Origin: Parachlamydiales bacterium
Lineage (GTDB): Bacteria > Chlamydiota > Chlamydiia > Chlamydiales > JABDDJ01
Length of the DNA stretch: 64,000 nt
Direction of reading: 5' to 3'
Assembly (NCBI GenBank): GCA_041671045.1
Contig: JBAZCF010000008.1
Location: 1 to 64,000, forward strand
In this document: positions 1 through 7,019 of the stretch, one piece after another
How positions within the stretch are numbered: position 1 is the first letter of the stretch
Layout: each line of letters begins with the position of its first letter
Made by a program: the position numbers and the translations under genes
The notes under the pieces: model-generated
What the model was told of the DNA's origin: nothing
Databases searched by the model: none
What the model saw: the letters and a program-made list of their open reading frames with translations, nothing else

Positions 1-1
1 A

Positions 2-277
2 GCTCAAGTATTAGGTAAACAGCGATTGCGCTGTGGTACTTCTGTAGGTGCTCATTATCGTGAAAGCATAAGATCCAGAAGCAAGGCTGAATTCGTAGCC
101 AAAATCGATGGAGCCCTACAAGAGCTTGAAGAATCGATGTATTGGCTTGAATTGCTGGGTGAATCAGGCATTATCAAAGCCGAAAGACTAGTCGAATTAT
201 TAAAAGAAGCAAAAGAACTCACAGCTATTCTTATTACAGTTTCAAAGAATACCAAAGCTCAAATGGCTAATAAATAA
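2..277 (+). CDS. Four-helix bundle protein (23S rRNA-intervening-sequence type), 5' partial
   Basis: The reading frame is open from base 2, so the gene runs off the left edge. The visible part reads AQVLGKQRLRCGTSVGAHYRES and continues to ITVSKNTKAQMANK-stop. The RCGTSVGAHYRES segment matches the RSGTSIGANYREA-type signature of the four-helix-bundle/S23 family known from rRNA intervening sequences and many free-standing genes. About 91 residues are present out of a usual 115-125, so only the first helix is missing. Members oligomerise and have no settled molecular function. A close but truncated second copy lies on the minus strand at 5787-5925. Family assignment is secure; whether this copy is intact upstream cannot be seen. 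Confidence 0.75.
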   Translation, partial: AQVLGKQRLRCGTSVGAHYRESIRSRSKAEFVAKIDGALQELEESMYWLELLGESGIIKAERLVELLKEAKELTAILITVSKNTKAQMANK

Positions 278-309
278 ATCCAATAAGATAACCCTAACGA
301 GGAACTTAA

Positions 310-402
310 TTGATAAAATTGTTTGTCTGGGACTTTCATGGGGTATTGGAAAAAGGAAACGACAGTAAATACTGCCTCGGAGCGACAATAATAACAGCAT
401 AG
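310..402 (+). pseudogene. HAD-like hydrolase N-terminal fragment
   Basis: A TTG-initiated 30-codon frame preceded by GAGGA encodes IKLFVWDFHGVLEKGND and then stops. Hydrophobic-WDFHG resembles HAD motif I (hhhhDxDGT/V), with the second Asp replaced by His. No other HAD motif follows in any frame nearby. This looks like the 5' stub of a decayed gene. The match rests on one short motif. Confidence 0.35.
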
Positions 403-480
403 TTTTGCAGCTATCTCTAAGCAGCATTGGGGACTTTACCTCCAAGCAAATAATGCCCTCGCGTAGATTGTTGCTACATT

Positions 481-681
481 TTGCTTCTTGTTGTATCCTC
501 TTCCCAAATTCTACACCATTCCTGTCTTCTACATATGGACGGCATGGTCGATCTAATTGATGATCATTCGACTGATACAATAAATATCCAACAGCTACTC
601 GAGATTAATGATAACGGAACGATTTTAGGGTTTGCAAAACTTTGGGATGAATACCACTTTGTCCTATTTAAAGTTCGCTAA
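481..681 (+). pseudogene. Possible HAF/extracellular-repeat protein 3' fragment
   Basis: The frame from about 520 reads CLLHMDGMVDL, then LLEINDNGTILGFAKLWDEYHFVLF. The pattern INDNGxIxGFAxxxxxYHxFLF resembles the short repeats of HAF-type extracellular repeat proteins (inNxGqivGxs..HAFLw). Only one or two repeat units remain, there is no signal peptide, and a stop closes the frame. It probably is the tail of a decayed secreted repeat protein. The identification is tentative. Confidence 0.35.
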
Positions 682-763
682 AGATCTTCAAGAATTTACG
701 GCCTGCTTGTTAAAGCTTAAGAAAGACTAAAAAGCAAAAAACTTTAACGAATTAATAATCCCG

Positions 764-1093
764 TTAACTTTTAGATTTTGCAGCAATATTACCCTTGCTA
801 CTTCTTAAGGCAGATGTAGAATGTCTTGTTCTTTTGATTGGTCCACGTTTGTTTTCTTTAACTTCCTTTCCTATTTCATAGAGGACATCTGGACAAAAAT
901 CAGCTCCATTAGGCCAAGCAATTGTGCTTCCATCTATTTTTACTTGTTGAAAATATTCAATATTTACTAAAGGTTCGAACATCAGTCCCCAAAGTTCATC
1001 TTTTAAATCGACAATCTTAACGTCTTTGTTTCTGAAAGTTAATTTCAGTTTGTAGTCTTTTATATATTCTACTTTTTTTACAGCATGTAACAT
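764..1093 (-). CDS. DUF2442 domain protein
   Basis: This 109-residue protein begins MLHAVKKVEYIKDYKLKL and contains ELWGLMFEPLVNIEYFQQV and STIAWPNGADFCPDVLYEIG. That is the usual DUF2442 layout: a beta-rich core with W-x-N-G-x-D-x-CPDxLY near the end. A basic Lys/Arg-rich tail of about 30 residues follows. The start was chosen at the ATG preceded by GAGGTAA, two bases after the stop of the DUF4160 gene, rather than a longer upstream frame that overlaps it. Such pairs are widespread and often listed as toxin-antitoxin-like modules, but no activity is established. Expression should be coupled to the upstream gene. Confidence 0.8.
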   Translation of the reverse strand: MLHAVKKVEYIKDYKLKLTFRNKDVKIVDLKDELWGLMFEPLVNIEYFQQVKIDGSTIAWPNGADFCPDVLYEIGKEVKENKRGPIKRTRHSTSALRSSKGNIAAKSKS

Positions 1094-1095
1094 TG

Positions 1096-1344
1096 TTACC
1101 TCAATGGTTCGATTTTTTCGAATCCAGCACCTTGTGACAGGTTTTCCCAGTTTCTCATTAATTCTTTGCTTCGAAGCACCATCCAAGCTTTTACTAGAAT
1201 TAGTTTTTTTGCTGGTATATTTCCTTCAATTACATTCAATTTTTGAATGTCTAAGACGGCCTCATGGTTTCCACAAAACACATGAATGTGTGGAGGATTG
1301 TGTTCTCTTGCGTACATAAATAAAAACCTGCTAATCTCTGGCAC
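1096..1344 (-). CDS. DUF4160 domain protein
   Basis: The 82-residue product starts MPEISRFLFMYAREHNPPHIHV. The motif EHxPPHxHV and the following NHEAVLDI segment are the DUF4160 signature, and the length is typical. It is the first gene of a two-gene unit: its stop lies two bases before the start of the DUF2442 gene. The pairing is common on accessory DNA and is treated as a candidate toxin-antitoxin or regulatory module, without proof. Surrounding remnants suggest an integration-prone spot. Confidence 0.8.
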   Translation of the reverse strand: MPEISRFLFMYAREHNPPHIHVFCGNHEAVLDIQKLNVIEGNIPAKKLILVKAWMVLRSKELMRNWENLSQGAGFEKIEPLR

Positions 1345-1417
1345 AATTCCTCTTTATCGTAATACCCATAAATACGTTTGAATTTGCAAAACATGCTCAG
1401 CTTGGCTCCAGCTTTTT

Positions 1418-1452
1418 ATCACTTACGCAATCTTTACGTACTTGAGTGCGCA
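1418..1452 (+). repeat. Dispersed ~35 bp repeat, copy 1
   Basis: The segment TATCACTTACGCA, then a T-rich stretch, ACGTACTTGAGTGC, resembles the one at 3130-3165 (TATCACTTACGCA...ACGCACTTGACTGC). Both lie in gene-free, remnant-rich DNA, so they may be ends or scars of an old mobile element. No transposase is present. Confidence 0.35.
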
Positions 1453-1549
1453 AGTCAGAGCGATCTAGCTCAATTGCATTCATAACGAAACGCTTTTCTT
1501 ATCAAATATCAATGATTTTCTATGTGACAGATATCTCGCGTGTTCCAAT

Positions 1550-1933
1550 ATGATAGCAATTGTTTTCCTTGGCGTGTTTGGGGTGATGACCATCGGGTTA
1601 TCCCGTCATCCTCTATTTTGGGGACTTGGTTTAAGCATATTTATGGGGATTATCCCATTTATTAATGCAACCAATCGAAGCATCTGGCAGAGTAGAGTTC
1701 CTGTCGAAATTCAAGGGCGTTTCTTTGCTGTCAGACGAGCTCTTTCGAAATCATCGGTACCAATCGCACAAGTCATTGCTGGAATTTTAGTTGACTATCT
1801 CATTGAGCCAAGCTTTTCATCACCTGTAGGTGTGAGCTACAATATCGCCTTTTTTAGTTTTGGAGCATTATTAACTGTCATTGGACTGTACGGGATTTTT
1901 TCAAACCAGGTCAGGAAGCTTCAGTATCTTTAG
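1550..1933 (+). pseudogene. MFS efflux transporter, C-terminal fragment
   Basis: This 127-residue frame has hydrophobic helices around a central loop, INATNRSIWQSRVPVEIQGR then FFAVRRALSKSS. That loop (N-x-S/T-x-x-IWQSKVxPxxQGRVFxxRR) is typical of the macrolide-efflux/enterobactin-exporter type of major facilitator proteins, where it lies near helix 10 of about 430 residues. Everything upstream is absent, and the region before 1550 has no membrane-protein frame. It is a 5'-truncated remnant of a drug- or siderophore-type exporter. Confidence 0.75.
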
Positions 1934-2801
1934 CAATCTTGCAATCCATGTAGCTTCCCATTAAAGCAAACCCCATTTTTTTATAAATGGTGTTTGCTGT
2001 ATGGTTCTCTTGATCTGCAAAAATAAAGCATTTGCTATATCCATGTTCCAAAAGATGATTCGCTAATTCTGCTACGCAGGAAGAGGCATAACCCTTTCCA
2101 CGGTAATCTTGGGGCGTGAAAACAAGATTAATCCGAATACCTGTAAAGGTGGGCCCTGCGCATGCTGCCATCGATAGAATAATCTTGTTGTTTTCCCACA
2201 AATACAAACGCTCCTTCCCAATCAGAGTTTTTAAGAGTCCATTTGGATCTACGGGGTCGAGTTTTGCTTCGGTAATATATTTCTCAACCCATGACTGAAG
2301 GTATGTGGTATCAGATAATTCTGCCTTTCTAAGCTGTCCAGGAGTTTGATTCTGCAAAACCTTTTTATCTAGCTGGTAAACATTTTGCATCATGCTCTTA
2401 CAATTACCAAGACGACTTAGTCTAATGAATGTATCAACAGAATAAGCCGCTCCCCTTATTCTGTAGATGTCTTGAGGTTGTTTTGAAAAATGATCTGCTA
2501 ATAAATGAAGAGCCTTTTCGCTACCTTCAGTCAACATCAACACTTTATCATGTGTCAGCATCCAAGCAATTTCAAGTTTAGATCCTTGACAGCATGTTCC
2601 CAGACTCAGTATTGCAGCTTCATTAGCCTGTAATAGCGTCCCGATCAAAATGCTATTGAGTGCTTCGCTATTCAGTAGAAAAGGTTCCAAGTTTTTCTTA
2701 AATGGCTCTATCTCAGAGAATGTCACTAATTCCATGTTATCCATAAAAGATGGCCATGTTGTAGCTTGGCATTTTTTGTATAAAGGATAATTTTCAATCA
2801 T
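1911..2801 (-). CDS. GNAT family N-acetyltransferase
   Basis: The C-terminal half carries the acetyl-CoA-binding motif A: INLVFTPQDYRGKGYASS (R/Q-x-x-G-x-G/A) at about residues 225-245, then the NTIYKKMGF motif B near 275. The N-terminal ~140 residues form a less conserved domain, as in two-domain GNAT enzymes. The substrate is unknown. The start is uncertain: M1, M19 and M23 are all possible and none has a strong ribosome site; M23 (MELVTFSEIEPF) looks most like a family start. Its 3' end overlaps the convergent MFS remnant by 23 bases. Confidence 0.8.
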   Translation of the reverse strand: MIENYPLYKKCQATTWPSFMDNMELVTFSEIEPFKKNLEPFLLNSEALNSILIGTLLQANEAAILSLGTCCQGSKLEIAWMLTHDKVLMLTEGSEKALHLLADHFSKQPQDIYRIRGAAYSVDTFIRLSRLGNCKSMMQNVYQLDKKVLQNQTPGQLRKAELSDTTYLQSWVEKYITEAKLDPVDPNGLLKTLIGKERLYLWENNKIILSMAACAGPTFTGIRINLVFTPQDYRGKGYASSCVAELANHLLEHGYSKCFIFADQENHTANTIYKKMGFALMGSYMDCKIAKDTEAS

Positions 2802-2950
2802 TTATATATTTATATTTTAGTGTTTTAAATCCAGTAATCTCTATTAAGTATTTTGCATAAACTTATCATACTGCTGAAGTATAGGAATAATCATAAGATC
2901 TTCAAAATCGAAAATTACTGGTCAACCGAAAAATACAAATCAATGATTGT

Positions 2951-3025
2951 GGGTCACGGTAGGAATGTCGGTTACCCGACATTCCCCGCACAGATCCGTA
3001 CGTGCAATATTAATGCATACGGCTC
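2951..3025 (-). mobile_element. Group II intron 3' tail (domains V and VI), remnant
   Basis: On the minus strand, 3025-2993 reads GAGCCGTATGCATTAATA and closes with TGCACGTACGGATC: the 33-34 nt domain V hairpin with its AGC triad and AC bulge. Next, 2985-2962 forms a perfect 10 bp hairpin with a GTAA loop, followed by TACCGTGACC, as expected for domain VI and the intron end. No reverse-transcriptase/maturase gene remains in the window, so this is a dead tail. The secondary structure is read directly from the bases; the intron class is not determined. Confidence 0.7.
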
Positions 3026-3129
3026 TTCCTTCAGATAATAACACCAATTCGTTCATTCGGATATTTATGACATATTTGTGGTAATGGTACTTTTTCTATC
3101 TTCATAGACGACCCTATTAATATCCCATA

Positions 3130-3165
3130 CTATCACTTACGCATTTTTACGCACTTGACTGCAAA
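3130..3165 (+). repeat. Dispersed ~35 bp repeat, copy 2
   Basis: Second occurrence of the TATCACTTACGCA...ACGCACTTGA segment seen at 1418-1452, with a few substitutions. It lies between the intron tail and the tRNA-like fragment. Confidence 0.35.
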
Positions 3166-3204
3166 ACTAATTGATTGTATTAAACCTATGTATTCTAGTT
3201 TAAG

Positions 3205-3290
3205 CCTGTGCGTGGAAAGGAACCCTACTGTACACGTCTCCGCTAGTTCGAGTCCAGCCGCCCCCATTTAAGGGGGTCCTGCCCCCTTAA
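3205..3290 (+). other. tRNA- or tmRNA-like 3' end followed by terminator
   Basis: At 3241-3266 the sequence GCTAGTTCGAGTCCAGC CGCCCCC A reads as a T-arm (loop TTCGAGT, one mismatch in the stem), a 7-base 3' acceptor strand and a discriminator A. The matching 5' acceptor GGGGGCG is not found upstream, so no complete tRNA is present. A 9 bp GC-rich hairpin (TTAAGGGGG / CCCCCTTAA, 3268-3290) follows directly. This fits the 3' end of a tRNA or tmRNA gene left as an attachment-site duplicate by an integrating element. CCA is not encoded. Confidence 0.35.
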
Positions 3291-3368
3291 AAATCCTCCG
3301 TCATAGGGCCAGAGGCCCTCTGGACTCCTAATATAATTTTTATTTCAAGATCTAAAAAATGTCCGAAT

Positions 3369-3380
3369 GTCAGGCCTGAC
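3369..3380 (+). repeat. GTCAGGCCTGAC palindrome, copy 1
   Basis: Perfect 12 bp palindrome in gene-free DNA, followed by CCCC. It belongs to a family of GGGGTCAGGCCTGACCCC-like dyads also at 4051, 11346, 11793, 13110 and 13631. Possible REP-like elements or terminators. Confidence 0.5.
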
Positions 3381-3607
3381 CCCTTCACGTACGGAGCTAA
3401 CACATGGCACCCTGCCGGGGTTTGATTTATCCATGTTACATAAAAAAGTCCATCAAATGCCTATTTTCCAAGAAGCTTTGTAAAAAAATGAGATATTTTA
3501 TTTTTTGTTTATTATATTGAAGTTGAAGCTATAAACTAATTAACTTTATATTTAACAAATATAACCATACAATTAATAAAAAACTTAAAACATATAGAGG
3601 CTTTATT

Positions 3608-4027
3608 ATGCCAGTCAATAATGATTATATTTCAATTAATAACTGGGGAGACGTTTCTCCATTCGTAGGCTCCTTTGTAGCTTACCAAACATCAGATTTT
3701 TATTTTAATAAAAAAGATGTATATCATTTTGAGGATCAAACTGTCTGTTATGGATATATTAAAAATAAAGTAGATAATTGGTCGTCTAGTGAACATGGAT
3801 ATAGTGTTGAGGTGGTTTCAATCCATGGAAAGTATAGTACATATGCTCTTACTAATTCAAAATTAATAGATGCAAACTTAAGAATGCGTCTGGCGACAAA
3901 AGATGAAATTAAAAAATGCAATAATGAAGTAATGAATAATAGAGCCTGGTTAAACTCCTATTCAGTATATTACCCTGAAAAAGTACAAAAAATATTTGAT
4001 TCCTGTATATCGAAGGCCTCTGATTAA
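3608..4027 (+). CDS. Hypothetical protein
   Basis: A 139-residue soluble protein, rich in Tyr, Asn, Ser and Lys, with no signal peptide or membrane segment. AGAGG lies about 9 bases before the ATG, and the codon use matches nearby AT-rich genes, which supports a real gene. It starts MPVNNDYISINNWGDVSPF and has the hydrophobic/beta-like segments VCYGYIKNKV and YSVEVVSIHGKYSTYAL, then a helical C-terminus. I recognise no family. The preceding ~570 bases hold remnants only, and a palindromic terminator-like element follows. Possibly an accessory or effector gene. Confidence 0.6.
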   Translation: MPVNNDYISINNWGDVSPFVGSFVAYQTSDFYFNKKDVYHFEDQTVCYGYIKNKVDNWSSSEHGYSVEVVSIHGKYSTYALTNSKLIDANLRMRLATKDEIKKCNNEVMNNRAWLNSYSVYYPEKVQKIFDSCISKASD

Positions 4028-4040
4028 AAAGATAGAGATA

Positions 4041-4087
4041 AAGGAGTCATAAAAGGGTCAGGCCTGACTCCTTTCTTGACCCCTTTT
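4041..4087 (+). terminator. Compound palindrome downstream of orphan gene (family copy 2)
   Basis: Contains GTCAGGCCTGAC (4057-4068) nested in two longer alternative pairings: AAGGAGTCA (4041) with TGACTCCTT (4065), and AAAAGGGTCA (4051) with TGACCCCTTTT (4077). It lies 13 bases past the stop of the preceding gene, so it could terminate transcription. It is also a member of the dispersed palindrome family. Confidence 0.5.
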
Positions 4088-4212
4088 GTAGGGAAAATCT
4101 TGAATCTTTCCCAGTCAAAAGTGAATGCATCTCTCCCGCCTCCACTTTTTTAAACTTTGCAAAAACTTCTTGAGCTTCTGAATACAGTTCTGCATGAGAA
4201 TAAAATGATTTA

Positions 4213-5691
4213 TCACTTACGAATCCATCTTCCGTTTTCTCGATAAGTATACCATGAAACGCTTAAATTTGATTTAGGAGTGGCTTCTGCTTCTCCTATT
4301 TTGGACTTAAAATCTGGATGTACTAAATTAGCTGAAAAGGAAAGACGCTTGTCTTGGAATGCCCCTATTTCCTTTATTAATAGGTCTAAGGCGGCTTTTG
4401 AGATAGTCGTGTTTTCAAAATCAATTTCCTTAATATTCGCAATATTTTTTACTAGTTTTACAATTAAAGACATTTGCCTTTCAGTCAGTGCTTCAATTGT
4501 TCTGTAATTTTCAATTTTAAGCTCTTTAAGAGATGTTGTGGTTGATAAACTGTCTAGAAAGCTATCTAGTACTTCGGTTTTTTTTATATTCGCTAAATGA
4601 AGATTTTCTAGCTTGCCCTCTCTGCCAAGAGCTAATAAAGATTCAAGGATTTTTTTGCCTTCTATTGCATTGACTGATCCTAGATCTAGTTTAAGTGTAC
4701 TCAAATTTGTACATTTGGGTAGAAACTTGCAAAAGGCATCTATTTGGGCAGAATCGTTTTGAATTTTGACTTCCAGGTCGCGAAATGCTTCTGGGGCTTT
4801 TTCCAGAGCGCCGTTGATAATGTCGATATCACTCGTATTTAATTCCCCTAAGTCCCCGTCTGACCCTCCTCTAAATTTAGTAGCAGAAGAAATTAGCGCA
4901 TTGATTTTTTCATTTCTTATTTCTACCGGGTCTATGTCTGTAGATACAAATGTAAAGCTTTCTATAAGGTCTTCAATTTCATCTGGTTCTTCATTCTTAG
5001 CAAAAGTTTGAGGTTTTGTAGCAGCATCTTTCAAGTAAGTTTGCAACTTCTGAAGTCCTTCTTTTAGAAATATCTCAGCCCCCTGCTGATCAAATTTTTT
5101 TAAATCGCATCCCTGAAGAGTTAGGTAGTCTTTATCATAAAAATGAAGAATGGTAGTTCTTTGAATTTTATCCCACGCTACTTTTGCTGTGTCATAGTCA
5201 TCGTGTATAAGTGCTGTTTTAACTGTATGCCAGTCTTTTAGAAGTTCTTTTTCTACGTCTCTATTAAAGAGTTTAAATCTCCCTTCTATTGCGTTGAAAT
5301 GGTCTTTTAAATGTTCATCAAAATAGGCCTTGTTGCGATCCGATTTGGAAACTAAGGCGGTATGGTTGCTAAAGAAATCATCAAAGGATTGTGTAAACTT
5401 ATCTTCACATTGCTGAATAGAACTGTTTAGGCCCCATCTTCCGAAAAAGCCGGGCAAACTGCTGACATCTTTAGAGGTAAGGACGCTATATACTCTTACA
5501 ATTTGCCTAGAATCGTTGCCTTTAAGCGCTTCTTTTAATACATCCTGTGCAACAGTATATAGTTGGGGATGTGTATAAAAAGCTTTCACATCCATTAAAT
5601 CTTTAAATCCTTGAGAATCAACCTCTCCCAAGGTCAAAGCCGTTCTCAAATCTGAGGGGGAATAACTAGAATTAAAACTAGAGGTACTCAT
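4213..5691 (-). CDS. LRR protein with shared N-terminal domain (paralogue 1)
   Basis: This 492-residue protein has no signal peptide. Residues ~13-210 form a helical domain also found in the genes at 22806-24620 and 55755-59012: FYTHPQLYTVAQDVL, IVRVYSVLTSKDVSSLPGF, then CEDKF...F..F and a HDDYDTA...W segment. Residues ~310-460 hold irregular ribonuclease-inhibitor-type leucine-rich repeats such as LSTLKLDLGS, LENLHLANI, LKELKIENY and IKEIDFENT. LRRs usually bind proteins, and such proteins in intracellular bacteria are often translocated effectors; that role is inferred here. GGGAGA precedes the ATG. The gene stands alone on the minus strand. Confidence 0.75.
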   Translation of the reverse strand: MSTSSFNSSYSPSDLRTALTLGEVDSQGFKDLMDVKAFYTHPQLYTVAQDVLKEALKGNDSRQIVRVYSVLTSKDVSSLPGFFGRWGLNSSIQQCEDKFTQSFDDFFSNHTALVSKSDRNKAYFDEHLKDHFNAIEGRFKLFNRDVEKELLKDWHTVKTALIHDDYDTAKVAWDKIQRTTILHFYDKDYLTLQGCDLKKFDQQGAEIFLKEGLQKLQTYLKDAATKPQTFAKNEEPDEIEDLIESFTFVSTDIDPVEIRNEKINALISSATKFRGGSDGDLGELNTSDIDIINGALEKAPEAFRDLEVKIQNDSAQIDAFCKFLPKCTNLSTLKLDLGSVNAIEGKKILESLLALGREGKLENLHLANIKKTEVLDSFLDSLSTTTSLKELKIENYRTIEALTERQMSLIVKLVKNIANIKEIDFENTTISKAALDLLIKEIGAFQDKRLSFSANLVHPDFKSKIGEAEATPKSNLSVSWYTYRENGRWIRK

Positions 5692-5786
5692 AACATTCTC
5701 CCATTAATAGAATATTAAAAAGAAACTCACTTAAATTTATTATAGATATTTTTTAAAAAAAATGAAATAAAACGATTAAAGATAAC

Positions 5787-5925
5787 TTATTTATTAGCTA
5801 TCAGTGCTTTAGTATTCTTTGAAACTGTAATAAGGATAGCTGTGAGTTCATTTGCGTCTTTTAATAATTCTACTAATTTTTTGATTTTGATAAAATCTGA
5901 CTCACACAATAATTTAAGCCATTCT
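5787..5925 (-). pseudogene. Truncated second copy of four-helix bundle gene
   Basis: The minus strand reads EWLKLLCESDFIKIKKLVEL and continues to ELTAILITVSKNTKALIANK-stop. Over 45 aligned residues, 33 are identical to the end of the gene at 2-277. An in-frame stop lies just before the first aligned residue, and no start or N-terminal half exists. This is a 5'-truncated duplicate of the window's first gene, on the opposite strand, marking a past duplication or rearrangement. Confidence 0.8.
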
Positions 5926-6028
5926 CTTTACTTTATCGACGAATTTGAAAAATATACATTGTGTGCAATCCAGGCTTACATATATATCAAATTATTTTGT
6001 GACTTTTAACAAAAAGCGATGTCAAAAT

Positions 6029-7000
6029 ATGAAGCTAAGCAGAAACGTTAAAATTTATATTGTCGCTCTTTTCATATCAAGTCTATTTTTTACGATGAAC
6101 TTATCCTGTGTTCAACATGATGAGTTTCATTACTCTCCAGAAATTGCAGAGACGCAGGCTGAACCTGATTCATGGGCGAATCAATACTCTCTCTCTGTTT
6201 TGGATGAATGTACAACTATATCACTTGTTGAATTTAAATATGCTGTTGGAAAAGCTGTGGGCGTGGATCGAAATTATGGAACGCTAGGTTTTTTTGCAGG
6301 CGCTTGCTTTGACAATCAATGGCTACCCTTCATTGATTTTAAAGAGCATTCAATCAACAACGGCAAATGGGGAACAAACATCGGCCTTGGTATACGTTAC
6401 ATGGATCCATGTACCTGTCGTTATTGGGGAGGCAATCTTTTTTATGACTACAGAGAAAGTTGTTTCAAAGGTTTTCATCAACTTGGTATTGGATTTGAAT
6501 CACTCGGATCGTGCTGGGATTTTCGCATCAATGCGTATGTTCCATTAGGAAACAAAGATCATCGCGGTCCTATTACGGTTTTTGATCAGTATATTGGTAA
6601 CTTTGTGGTCACCTGCCAGCCGCACATTTTTGCATTGACTGGTTTTGATGCTGAAGTTGGTTCATCTATATGGCAATGTGATTGTTTTAATGTTTATTTG
6701 GCAGCAGGCCCCTATTATTACTCAAAAAATGAGTTTGAGAACTCCTGGGGAGGCAAGTGTCGTCTTAATTTTCAGTGTAATGATTACTTATCTTGTGAGC
6801 TCAAAGTATCTCATGATTCCATTTATGATACGTGTGTGCAAGCAATATTGGGAATTGAACTTCCATTTGACCTCTTTTTCTGTAAGCTACGACCAAGTTG
6901 TTGCGATAATTCATGTCGAAATAATCGATGCTTAGGTTCTGTACAAAGAAATGACTTGATCATTCTTGATAACACACGTTGCTGGACGAAAAATTATTAA
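6029..7000 (+). CDS. Inverse-autotransporter-type beta-barrel outer membrane protein
   Basis: From the chosen ATG the product has 323 residues. It starts MKLSRNVKIYIVALFISSLFF, an export signal; the 28 residues upstream in the frame start at a TTG and look like leader DNA. The mature part alternates hydrophobic residues as in a beta barrel: NNGKWGTNIGLGIRYMD, WGGNLFYDYRES, HQLGIGFESLG, LTGFDAEVG, YLAAGPYYYSK. This is the inverse-autotransporter/intimin-type beta domain. It is Cys-rich, which fits disulfide-linked envelopes of chlamydia relatives. The next gene starts 19 bases on, suggesting one operon and a barrel that may anchor or export the RHS/collagen-like partner. A paralogue lies at 49696-50550. 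Confidence 0.75.
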   Translation: MKLSRNVKIYIVALFISSLFFTMNLSCVQHDEFHYSPEIAETQAEPDSWANQYSLSVLDECTTISLVEFKYAVGKAVGVDRNYGTLGFFAGACFDNQWLPFIDFKEHSINNGKWGTNIGLGIRYMDPCTCRYWGGNLFYDYRESCFKGFHQLGIGFESLGSCWDFRINAYVPLGNKDHRGPITVFDQYIGNFVVTCQPHIFALTGFDAEVGSSIWQCDCFNVYLAAGPYYYSKNEFENSWGGKCRLNFQCNDYLSCELKVSHDSIYDTCVQAILGIELPFDLFFCKLRPSCCDNSCRNNRCLGSVQRNDLIILDNTRCWTKNY

Positions 7001-7019
7001 CTATCTAAAGGGCAAAATT

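Noticed and set aside
242..580. 112-codon minus-strand frame
   Set aside because: No motif or ribosome site, and it overlaps plus-strand remnants with better support.
2853..3038. 61-codon plus-strand frame
   Set aside because: It crosses the group II intron tail and has no start signal.
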